Assembly: GCA_963791905.1 (NCBI GenBank)
Contig: CAWBTX010000002.1
Coordinates: 372,001-436,000, forward strand
Length of the DNA: 64,000 nucleotides
Direction: 5' to 3'
Origin: Gaiellasilicea sp963791905
GTDB taxonomy: Bacteria; Actinomycetota; Thermoleophilia; Gaiellales; Gaiellaceae
Under the pieces are notes generated by a model. It had not been told where the DNA came from. It made no database searches and worked only from the letters and a program-made list of their open reading frames with translations. Shown piece by piece: positions 55,938 through 64,000 of this stretch (position 1 is its first letter; each line of letters starts with the position of its first letter). The translations under genes were made by a program, and so were the position numbers.

Positions 55938-58349
55938 GTGCGCGAGCTTCCGTCCGGCACCGTCACATTCCTCTTCACCGATATCGAGGGCTCGACGCGC
56001 CTGCTGCGACGAGCTTGGTCCCGAGGCGTTCGCCGAGGCGCTCGCCGAGCACCGGCGCGTGCTGCGGGAGGCGTTCACGGCGCACGGCGGCGTCGAGGTC
56101 GACAACCAGGGCGACGCGTTCTTCGTCGCGTTCGCGACCGCGCCGGGTGCTCTCGCGGCGGCAGGTGAGGCCCAGGGGCGCTGACGCTCCCCGTTCGGAT
56201 GGCGATCCACACAGGCACGCCGCTGCTGGTCGAGGACGGCTATGTCGGCATGGACGTGAACCGAGCTGCGCGGATCGCGGCAGCCGGGCATGGCGGGCAG
56301 GTGCTGGTCTCCGCGTCGGCGGCCGCGCTCGTCGAGGAGGATCTGCTCGACCTCGGCGAACACCGGTTCAAGGACCTCGGCGCCTCCGAGCGCGTCTACC
56401 AGCTTGGACGAGATGCCTTTCCCCCTCTGAAGAGCCTCTGTCGATCGAATCTTCCCGTTCCGGCGACGCCCTTCCTCGGCCGGCATGAGGAACTCGCGGA
56501 GGTCGTCGAGTTCCTCTCACGCGACGACATCAAGCTGCTGACGCTGACCGGCCCCGGAGGCACCGGTAAGACCCGGCTCGCATTGCAGGCTGCCGCGGAG
56601 ATATCCGACCGCTATCCGGACGGGATGTGGTGGGTGTCGCTCGTCTCGGTGCGCGACCCCTCGCTCGTCCTCGAGAGCACGGCCCGCGCGCTCGGGGCTG
56701 GAATCGAGTTGCGCGATCACATCCGCGATCGGCGGATGCTCGTTCTGTACGACAACTTCGAGCACCTGCTACCGGCGGCAACCGATGTCGCCGGACTTCT
56801 TGTCGCTTGCCCGAATCTCGACGCGCTCGTCACAAGCCGTGAGCCGCTGCACCTCGCGGGTGAACACGACTATGCGGTCCCGCCTCTTGCCGGGGAGGAG
56901 GCGGTCGGCTTCTTCCTGGCACGAGCGCGAGCCGCAAAGCCGAACATCGAAGCAGACGACGCCGTGGCAGAGATCTGCCTCCGTCTCGACCGCCTTCCTC
57001 TCGCCCTTGAGCTCGCTGCTGCCCGCGTCAGAGCTCTATCGCCGCAACAGATCCTCGACCGGCTCTCGCCGAGCCTGCCGCTGCTCACCGGCGGTGCGCG
57101 CGACCTGCCTGAGCGGCAGCGCACGCTGGGGACCACGATCGACTGGAGCCACGAGCTCCTGACACCCCTCGAACAGCAGCTCTTCCGCCGCCTAGCCATC
57201 TTCGCGGGCGGCTGCACACTCGAGGAGGCGGAACGCGTTGCCGGCGCCGACGTCGACGCGATGCAGTCACTCGTCGAGAAGAGCCTCATCAGGCACGAAG
57301 CCGGGCGCTACTGGATGCTCGAGACGATCCGCGAGTACGCGCTCCAGCGTCTGGAGCGGTCTGGCGAGCTCCACCGCTATCAGTACGCACTCGCACGGGA
57401 TGTCGCGGCACGCATCGATGCATCCGACCGCGCGGCCGCCGAGTTCCATACCGACATCGCCAACTGGCGCGCCGCGACCGATTGGGCGATGACAGAGGGC
57501 GATGCCGAGCTCACTCGAACGCTCGTGCTCGGCGGGGCGGTATTCCGACCCACGCTACCGGAGATACTTTCGCGGATCGAGCGGGCGCTGGCCGAGACAC
57601 CCCAGCCACCAGCCGGTCGCGGCCGGCTCCTCCTAGCCGCAGCACACTTTCACCCAATGCTCGGCGATCCCGACAAGGCCTTCGTCGCGGCTGCCGAGAG
57701 CGTGGAACTCCTGCGCGCAAGTGGCGACGACGACCTCGCGAGCGCGCTTGCTCACCTCGGGTTGGGAATGGTTCGCCGAGGCGACATGGCGGGTGCAGAG
57801 CGGACGCTGGAGGAGGCCCTCGAGCTCGCGGCGGCGCGGCAGAACGTGCATGGAATGGCGTCCGCGTTGCACGGACACGCGCTGCTCAATTTCGCGCGCG
57901 GAGATCTCCCTGCAGCCCAGTCGGTCTTCGAGCGCGCGCTCGAGGTCGCCCGTGGGGATGCCTTCCGCACCGCCTTGACTCTGAGATGTCTCGGCGACGT
58001 CGCACTCGAACGCGGCGATCCTGCAGCGGCTCGCGTGTTCTACGCGGACGGCGCTCGCGAGGCGTTGGACACTCGTTTGTTCCCCTCACTCGTGCACTGC
58101 GCTGCCGGGCTCGCAGTCACCCTCGCGAACGAGGGGCATACGCGCGACGGAGGAAGACTGTGGGGTGCGGCCGAGGCGCTCGCGCACGACCGCGGCCTCC
58201 GCCTCTTCCCGTACCGACCGTACGCGCGAGACCACTTCGAGCGCTTGCACGCCCGGCTGAACGAGGAAGCACCGACGGACGCGATCGCCGAGGGCCGAAA
58301 GGGCGATCCGGTCGACGTGATCCGGGCGGTTCTCGCGACCGTAGACTGA
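55938..58349 (+). CDS. Class III cyclase fused to NB-ARC-like ATPase and TPR domain
   Basis: GTG 55938: RELPSGTVTFLFTDIEGSTR; shifts near 56008 and 56178; VEVDNQGDAFFVAFA, MAIHTGTPLLVEDGYVGMDV, NRAARIAAAGHGGQVLVSAS complete the cyclase domain. The ATPase region has TPFLGRHEELAEVVEFLSRD, Walker A LTGPGGTGKTRLALQAAAEI, Walker B MLVLYDNFEHLL and LDALVTSREPLHLAGEH; the rest is helical repeats (ALAHLGLGMVRRGDMAGAER). About 803 residues. A signalling or regulatory protein of the AfsR/STAND kind; no DNA-binding domain at the C-terminus. Lacking a visible input domain. Confidence 0.85.
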
Positions 58350-58354
58350 CCGCC

Positions 58355-59810
58355 ATGGCTCCGCCGCGTGACCTGCGCGAGTGGATCGCGCTCCTCGAGC
58401 GCGAGGGCGAGCTCGTTCGCGTCGCCGCCGAGGTCGATCCCGATCTCGAGATCACGGAGATCGTCGACCGCACCGTCAAGTCGGGCGGGCCGGCGCTGCT
58501 GTTCGAGAACCCGAAGGGCGCACGCCATCCGCTCCTGATCAACCAGTTCGGCACGGAGCGGCGGATGTGCCTCGGCTTCGGCGTCGAGCGGCTCGACGAC
58601 ATCGCCGCGCGCCTCGAGGACGTGCTCGAGATGCAGCCGCCACAGGGGCTCATGGACAAGGTGCGCGGCCTGAAGAAGCTGAAGTCGATCGCCGACTCGC
58701 GGCCGAAGACCGTCTCCCGCGGGGCGTGCCAGGAGATCGTCCTCACCGGCGACGCTCGACCTCGGCCTGCTCCCGATCCAGCGCTGCTGGCCGGGCGACC
58801 CGGCGCCGTTCATCACGCTTCCCGCCGTGATCACGCGCGACCCGACGCAACGGCGTCCGCAACGTCGGCATGTACCGGATGCAGAAGATCGACGGCCGCT
58901 CGACTTACATGCACTGGCAGATCCACAAGGACGGCCGCGCCGACTACCTCGCGACGGACGGCCGGATCCCCGTCGCCGTCGCGCTCGGGCTCGATCCGAT
59001 CACCGCCTACTCGGCGAGCGCGCCGCTGCCGAAGCACATCGACGAGCTCATGCTCGCGGGCTTCCTGAAGGGCGAGCCGGTCGAGCTCGTCCAGGCGAAG
59101 ACGATCGACCTCGAGGTGCCCGCGAACGCGGAGATCGTCCTCGAGGGCGTGATCGAGAAGGGCGAGGTCGGGCTCGAGGGGCCGTTCGGCGACCACACCG
59201 GCTACTACACCGCGCCCGAGCCGTTCCCGATCTTCCGCGCTGACCGCGATCACGATGCGCCGCGACGCCGTCTACCCCTCGATCGTCGTCGGCAAGCCGC
59301 CGCAGGAGGACGCCTGGCTCGGGAAGGCGACCGAGCGGATCTTCCTGCCGGCCGTGCAAGCTGACCGTGCCGGAGATCGTCGACTACGACCTGCCGGTCG
59401 CGGGCGCCTTCCACAACTGCGTCATCGTCTCGATCCGCAAGGCGTTCCCCGGCCACGCGAAGAAGGTGATGCACGCGCTCTGGGGGCTCGGGATGCTCAG
59501 CCTCTCGAAGTCGATCGTCGTCGTCGACGAGCACGTGAACGTGCACGACTACGAGGAGGTGTTCTTCTACGTCTGCGCGAACGTCGACCCCAAGCGCGAC
59601 GTCGTCCTCACCGAGGGGCCGCTCGACCACCTCGACCACTCGCCGACGCTCCAGTTCGTCGGCGGCAAGATCGGGATCGACGCGACCGCGAAGGGGCCGG
59701 CCGAGGGCACGCGCGAGTGGCCGGAGGAGATCGAGATGAGCCAGGAGATCCGCGACCTCGTCGACCGCCGCTGGGCCGAGTACGGCATCCCTGCGCACGA
59801 GGCGTGCCGA
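58355..59810 (+). CDS. ubiD: UbiD-family decarboxylase, menaquinone/ubiquinone type (frameshifted)
   Basis: ATG 58355, 5 bp after the cyclase gene stop. LREWIALLEREGELVRVAAE, VDRTVKSGGPALLFENPKGA, RCWPGDPAPFITLPAVITRD, NVGMYRMQKIDGRSTYMHWQ, PLPKHIDELMLAGFLKGEPV, FGDHTGYYTAPEPFPIFR and HALWGLGMLSLSKSIVVVDE. Shifts near 58752, 58850, 59240 and 59358. The frame runs past the usual end (RRWAEYG) without a stop, so an error near 59805 is likely. Uses prenylated FMN made by UbiX; a quinone-precursor decarboxylase given its neighbours. Confidence 0.88.
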
Positions 59811-59921
59811 GGTCGTTCAGAATGGCCGCGGCAGGCGCTTGCGGCAGCTGGTACGTCGTTGACACACGGACGGCGAGCCGGGGTTGAATCGAATGAGCTT
59901 GAATCACACGGGGATCGGGAC

Positions 59922-60884
59922 TTGAGCGAGCACGACACCGAGCAGCCGCACACTGCCGTCTCCGAGCCTGTGGCCGATCGGCTTCGCGATCGGCATCGCG
60001 TGCGTCCTCGCCGGGCTCGTGGTGAGCTGGGCCGCGGCCGCCGTCGGCGCCGCCATCGCCTCGATCTTCGGCTTCCTCTGGATCCGCGACCTCACGATCG
60101 GCGTCCGCGACGCAGGCTGCCGGCGGTCGAGCCCGAGGCGCGCCCGCGCCGCGCGGTGCCCGCGCCGCTCGCTGCCGAGGACGAGGCAGCGCTCGCCGCC
60201 GATGTCCGACGAGGAGTCGAGGCCTACCCGCGCAGCACCTTCCTCTCCGCGGCCACGCTCGGCCTCGGCGCGGTGATCGGCGGCATCGTCACCGTGCCGG
60301 TGCTCGGCTTCACGGTGCTGCCGGCGTTCACGAACCAGCGCAAGCAGAACGTCGAGCTCGGCCCGCTCGAGGACTTTCCCGGAGGGCAGCTTCATCATCG
60401 CCACCTACCTCGAGGACCCCGAGGTCGGCGAGGTGAGCAGGCGGACGATGTTCGTTCGCAACAACGGCCTGCTCGACGGACCAGCCCAGCTTCACGATCC
60501 TCTTCTCGCGCTGCGTCCACCTCGGCTGCCCGGTGCAGCCGAACGGCCCCGTCGAGCGACGACGCCAAGAAGACCGTCGGCGAGCAGTCAACGTCGTGCT
60601 CACCCCGGCGCAGCCGTCCGGCTTCGGCTGCCCGTGCCACGGCGGCCAGTACGACACCGAGGGCAACCGCACGGCCGGCCCGCCCGTCCGCGCGCTCGAC
60701 CGCGCGGAGTTCTCGATCGTCGACGGCAAGCTCTGGCTCGGCGAGTTCTACAGCGTCGGCGACGGTCGAGGGCACCGGCGCGAGCGCCCGGATCAGGAGG
60801 TACGGCCACACGAACCCCGGCGTCCACGTCGACGGCATCGCGGCGTGGCTCTACCCGATCGAGGTGCCGACCTCCAGTGGCTAG
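59922..60884 (+). CDS. qcrA: Rieske iron-sulphur subunit of the menaquinol:cytochrome c complex (frameshifted)
   Basis: Likely TTG start at 59922 (LSEHDTEQPHTAVSEP). Membrane part GFAIGIACVLAGLVVSWAAA and LSAATLGLGAVIGGIVTVPV; Rieske cluster CVHLGC and CPCHGGQYDTEG (2 Cys, 2 His), ending HTNPGVHVDGIAAWLYPIEV. Shifts near 59970, 60115, 60385, 60480, 60553, 60585 and 60765. About 318 residues. Takes electrons from quinol to the cytochrome c domain. Overlaps qcrB by 8 nt. Confidence 0.88.
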   Translation: MSEHDTEQPHTAVSEPVADRLRDRHRVRPRRARGELGRGRRRRRHRLDLRLPLDPRPHDRRPRRRLPAVEPEARPRRAVPAPLAAEDEAALAADVRRGVEAYPRSTFLSAATLGLGAVIGGIVTVPVLGFTVLPAFTNQRKQNVELGPLEDFPGGQLHHRHLPRGPRGRRGEQADDVRSQQRPARRTSPASRSSSRAASTSAARCSRTAPSSDDAKKTVGEQSTSCSPRRSRPASAARATAASTTPRATARPARPSARSTARSSRSSTASSGSASSTASATVEGTGASARIRRYGHTNPGVHVDGIAAWLYPIEVPTSSG

Positions 60885-62535
60885 CGCCCCCGACAACCAG
60901 GAAGAAGTCCGCGCGCCGCCAGAGCATCGAGTCGCTCGTCCTCTACCCGCTCGACTGGCTCGAGGAGCGCTCGGGCCTCATCGGCGCGACTCAAGTACTT
61001 CCTCTTCCGCAAGGTGCCGCGCGACTCGAGCTGGTTCCACACGCTCGGCTCGGCGACGCTGACCGCGTTCATCGTGCAGGCGGTCACCGGCGTGATCCTC
61101 GCCATGTACTACAAGCCGCACCCCGACTCGGCGTACGAGTCGATCCAGGCGATCACGAACGACCTCACGCTCGGCTGGCTCGTCCGCGGCATGCACCGCT
61201 GGGGCGCCAGCGTCTTCATCATCCTCATGTTCCTGCACATGGCGCGCGTGTTCCTGTTCGGCGCCTACAAGTACCCGCGCGAGCTGAACTGGATCATCGG
61301 CGTGCTGCTGCTCGCGCTCGGGATGCTCGAGGGCTTCACCGGCTACCTGCTGCCGTGGGACCAGACCGCGTACTGGGCGACGGTCGTCGGGATCAACATC
61401 AACGGCACGGCGCCGTTCCTCGGCCCCTTCCTCGCGCAGTTCCTCCAGGGCGGCTCCGCGATCGGCGAGAACACGCTGAGCACGTTCTACTCGCTCCACA
61501 TGCTCGTCGTCCCGGGCGCGATCATCGGCCTGATCCTCCTGCACCTGTACCTCGTCATCCGCCTCGGCGTCACCTCGCCCCCGTGGTCGCCCGAGGCCGC
61601 GGGCCGCGACCGGTCGCCGGCGCCGCCGAGCACGAACGGCCGCGAGGGCCTCGTCCGGCCCGCCTCGCGAGGGACGAATGGCCGCTAGAACGCCCCCACG
61701 CCGCGATCGTCGAGCGCCGCGAGGCGCACCAGCGCTACAAGGAGGACGTCGAGCGCGCGCGGGAAGTCGTTCTTCCCGCACGCGATGTTCCACGACACGG
61801 TGATGAGCCTCGTCGTCGTGAGCGTGATCGTGGGGCTCGCCGTCGTCTGGTACTACGACGCGGACGGCACGGAGGCGGGTTACCTCGGCCCGCACTACAC
61901 GGAGGAGGCCGACCCGGGCACGACGGACTTCATCCCGCGCCCGGACTGGTACTTCTACTTCCTCTTCTACCTCCTCCGGATCTTCAAGTGGCCGGAGTCG
62001 GTCGTGATCGGCACGGTCGGGATCCCGACGCTCGCGCTCGTGCTCCTGCTGGCGCTGCCGTTCATACGACGTTCGCCGCGAGCGGCGGCTGCTGCGCCGG
62101 CCCGTCGCGATCGTGGCCGCCATTCTCGTCGTCATCTCGATGGGCGTGCTCACCTACAAGGGCGCGACCGCCGAGGAGGCGCTCGGCTAGCGAGCTCGTC
62201 GAGGCCGTCCCCGAGTGGGCGGAGAAGCAGGGGTTCGAGGACAACGAGGTCGCCGTCGCGGGAGCAGAGCTCTACGCGGAGACCGGCTGCGCGCAGTGCC
62301 ACGTCTACCTCGGCGTCGGCTCGACGAACCTCGGCGCGCCCGAGCTGACGGAGATCGGCGCCACCGACCGCGGCATCGAGTACTTCAAGCAGTACGTCGC
62401 GAACCCGAGCGAGTTCGGCAACAACGTCATGCCGCGGTTCGGCGAGGAGTTCGGCGGCAGCCTGGACGACGAGCAGCTGACGCAGATCGCAACCTTCCTC
62501 GACGCGTCCCGGGGCGTCGCAGGACGAGTACATGA
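60877..62535 (+). CDS. qcrB: Cytochrome b with C-terminal cytochrome c domain (frameshifted)
   Basis: GTG 60877. Cytochrome b: FHTLGSATLTAFIVQAVTGV, MHRWGASVFIILMFLHMARV and YSLHMLVVPGAIIGLILLHL carry haem-ligand histidines; GYLLPWDQTAYWATVVG (Qo region). The subunit IV part has PHAMFHDTVMSLVVVSVIVG and RPDWYFYFLFYLLRIFKWPE (PEWY-like PDWY). Beyond the last helix (AIVAAILVVISMGVLTYKGA) a periplasmic part has ETGCAQCHVYLG (CxxCH) and NNVMPRFGEEFGG (Met ligand). Shifts near 60905, 60990, 61670, 61766, 62066, 62187 and 62518. An apparent TAG at 62188 comes from one of these; two genes remain possible but no start codon lies before the haem domain. Overlaps ubiX (ATGA). Confidence 0.85.
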
Positions 62536-63115
62536 GCGTCTTCCTCGGCGTGACGGGCGCCTCCGGCGCGCCGTACGCCGCGCGGCTGCTGCGCGCGCTC
62601 GGCGAGGCGGGCTGCGAGGTCGGCCTGACCGCGTCGGCGGCGGGGATCGAGGTGCTCGCGACGGAGCTCTACGACGAGCCGACGCTGCCCCGCGCGGAGG
62701 TGCTCGAGCGCTTCGTCGGCGACGCGGCGAACGTCACCGTCTACGAGGTGAACGACTACAAGAGCCCCTACGCTTCGGGGTCGGCGAAGGTCGACGCCTA
62801 CGTGATCTGCCCCTGCTCGATGTCCACGGTCGGGACGCTCGCGGCCGGCGCCATGGCGAACCTCATCCACCGCGCCGCCTCGGTGGCGCTCAAGGAGGGC
62901 CGTAAGCTCGTGCTCGTGCCGCGCGAGACGCCGCTCTCGTCATCCACCTGAACGGGCTCGCGACGCTCCAGCAGGCGGGCGCGACGATCCTGTTCGCCGC
63001 GCCGGGCTTCTACCACGGCGCGAAGACGATCGACGACCTCGTCGACTTCATCGTGGCGCGGATCCTCGATCAGCTGGGCCTCGACAACTCGCTGATGAAA
63101 CGGTGGGGCCAGTGA
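62532..63115 (+). CDS. ubiX: UbiX flavin prenyltransferase (one-base deletion)
   Basis: ATG 62532. SVFLGVTGASGAPYAARLLR (FMN-binding start), YKSPYASGSAKVDAYVICPC and CSMSTVGTLAAGAMANLIHR, then LVPRETPLS; a one-base loss near 62940 is followed by VIHLNGLATLQQAGATILFA and GFYHGAKTIDDLVDFIVARI. About 194 residues. Makes prenyl-FMN for UbiD encoded 3 kb upstream. Overlaps menG (GTGA). Confidence 0.92.
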
Positions 63116-63809
63116 GAGGCACAGTGACCGTCGAGTCGGGCTCCCTGCCGGCCGGAGGGCGTGCGGCGCATGTTCGACCGGATCGCGCCGGTCTACGACG
63201 TCATGAACCGCGTCATGACGGTGGGGCTCGACCAGCGCTGGCGGCGGCTCACGGCTCGCGCCGTCGTCCGGCCCGGCGACCGGGTGCTCGATGCGTGCTG
63301 CGGCACCGGCGATCTCGCCGTGGCCGCGCGCAAGGCCGGCGCGGAGGTCGTCGGGCTCGACTTCTCGGCGCCGATGCTCGAGCGGGCGCGGCGCAAGTCG
63401 AGCGCGATCGAGTGGGTGCAGGGCGACCTGCTCGAGCTGCCCTTCGAGGACGCGAGCTTCGACGCCGCCACGGTCGGCTTCGGCATCCGGAACGTCGCCG
63501 ACCTCGAGCGCGGCCTCGCCGAGCTCCGTCGCGTGCTTCGGCCCGGCGGGCGCGCTCGGCATCCTCGAGATCACCCAGCCGCGCGGGCCGCTGCGGCTCT
63601 TCTATCGCCTCTGGTTCGACGTGCTCATCCCGCTCGCGGGCAAGATTCTTCCCGGTGGCAAGGCCTACACGTACCTGCCCGCGAGCGTCCGCCGCTTCCC
63701 GGGGCCCGAGGATCTCGCGGCGCTGATGGAGCGCCACGGCTTCGGCGAGGTCTCCTTCCGGCGGCTCGCAGGCGGGATCGTCGCGCTCCACACCGGGGTC
63801 GTCAGGTGA
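63112..63809 (+). CDS. menG: Demethylmenaquinone/2-methoxy-benzoquinol methyltransferase (UbiE/MenG)
   Basis: GTG 63112 (alternative 63124). RRMFDRIAPVYDVMNRVMTV (UbiE signature), VLDACCGTGDLAVAARKAGA (SAM motif I), FEDASFDAATVGFGIRNVAD and PGPEDLAALMERHGFGEVSF. One-base gains near 63155 and 63549. About 231 residues. Methylates the demethylated quinone; with no ubiquinone pathway seen, menaquinone is the likely product. Overlaps the next gene. Confidence 0.9.
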
Positions 63810-64000
63810 GCGTCGCGGAGGTTCGTCCCGAGCTCGAGCAGCGTCGAGGAGCGGCTGCTCGAGACGGTCGGCGCGTATCCGGGCCTCGTCGAGCGGCTCG
63901 GCACGGCGGCGCTGAGCGCAGGCGGCAAGCGGCTGCGGCCGCTCCTGATCCACCTCGTCTCGGACGATGCCGAGCGCGCGCTCCGCTGCAGCGTCGCGGT
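63806..64000 (+). CDS. Polyprenyl diphosphate synthase (N-terminal part, runs off the window)
   Basis: GTG 63806 in a GTGA overlap: SVAEVRPELEQ, a one-base gain near 63842, then VEERLLETVGAYPGLVERLG and SAGGKRLRPLLIHLVSDDAE. GGKRLRPLL is the diphosphate-binding segment of trans-isoprenyl diphosphate synthases. It would make the quinone side chain, fitting the ubiD-ubiX-menG neighbours. The aspartate-rich motifs lie beyond the window. Confidence 0.85.
   Translation, partial: MSVAEVRPELEQRRGAAARDGRRVSGPRRAARHGGAERRRQAAAAAPDPPRLGRCRARAPLQRRG

Noticed and set aside
62188..62190. TAG between the cytochrome b and cytochrome c parts of qcrB as a true stop
   Set aside because: The following haem domain is in another frame, has no start codon, and the local sequence fits a single extra base. 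Kept as one gene, with the alternative noted.

Overview
The window is a GC-rich, gene-dense bacterial chromosome segment. Stop/start overlaps of the GTGA and ATGA type are common, as are GTG starts. Gene content (cytochrome-linked urate oxidase PuuD, paaABCD, a CopC-CopD fusion, class III cyclase-ATPase proteins, a menaquinone-type bc complex) suggests an aerobic, probably soil-dwelling actinobacterium of the class Thermoleophilia. That placement is inferred from gene style, not from a marker phylogeny. No rRNA, tRNA, CRISPR array, insertion sequence or prophage was recognised.

Layout. 1-8.05 kb is a purine catabolism block: the end of an allantoate-amidohydrolase-type M20 enzyme, a DUF3830 protein, puuD, uraD, uraH, an 8-oxoguanine/guanine-deaminase-like amidohydrolase, and divergently the three xanthine dehydrogenase subunits. 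Together they can run guanine/xanthine to urate to allantoin and onward. 8.1-12.1 kb holds a membrane protein, a small transporter, an EthD protein, two crotonases and a proline racemase-type epimerase. 12.1-24.5 kb holds a secreted phytase-like esterase, a zinc-ribbon membrane protein, an orphan XRE repressor with a clear operator, an AidB-type acyl-CoA dehydrogenase coupled to a UGA-containing Rdx gene (candidate selenoprotein), a long coiled-coil protein, pyrophosphatase, a copper module and an L,D-transpeptidase. 24.6-27.7 kb is the phenylacetyl-CoA epoxidase operon paaABCD, divergent from its TetR regulator across a near-ideal PaaR operator. 27.7-35.5 kb holds a zinc-ribbon protein, a subtilase, a lipid kinase-like protein, a PadR repressor with operator, two tandem S41-like proteins and two alpha/beta hydrolases. 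35.5-40.6 kb is a branched-chain 2-oxoacid dehydrogenase operon (E1 alpha, E1 beta, E2) with an acetamidase, a GNAT and a HIRAN-domain gene between E1 and E2. 40.6-49.1 kb is mixed: CHRD protein, cysteine-less thioredoxin fold, phosphodiesterase, Pcm, GtrA, two polytopic glycosyltransferase-like proteins, YmdB, and a degenerate M23 protein. 49.4-53.5 kb holds hemB, hemL and a glutamate-type dehydrogenase. 53.6-58.3 kb has two class III cyclase genes flanking an S9 peptidase. 58.4-64 kb joins a UbiD/UbiX pair, MenG/UbiE and a polyprenyl diphosphate synthase with the Rieske and cytochrome b/c subunits of complex III, so quinone synthesis and quinol oxidation are encoded together.

Two observations stand out. 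First, an in-frame UGA falls exactly at the redox position (CxxU) of a 76-residue Rdx-family protein at 16026-16256. Second, a family of 21-nt palindromes occurs in pairs at three loci. One pair is inserted in frame as seven codons in both interdomain linkers of the E2 enzyme. The other two pairs enclose a partly shared spacer, beside paaB/paaC and upstream of hemB.

Many genes are broken by single-base frameshifts, very unevenly distributed: dense in 0-5, 32-53 and 58.7-64 kb, rare elsewhere. Nearly all that can be resolved are +1 gains of G or C, so they are treated as sequence errors and each gene is annotated over its whole extent. No gene-free stretch exceeds about 260 bp.
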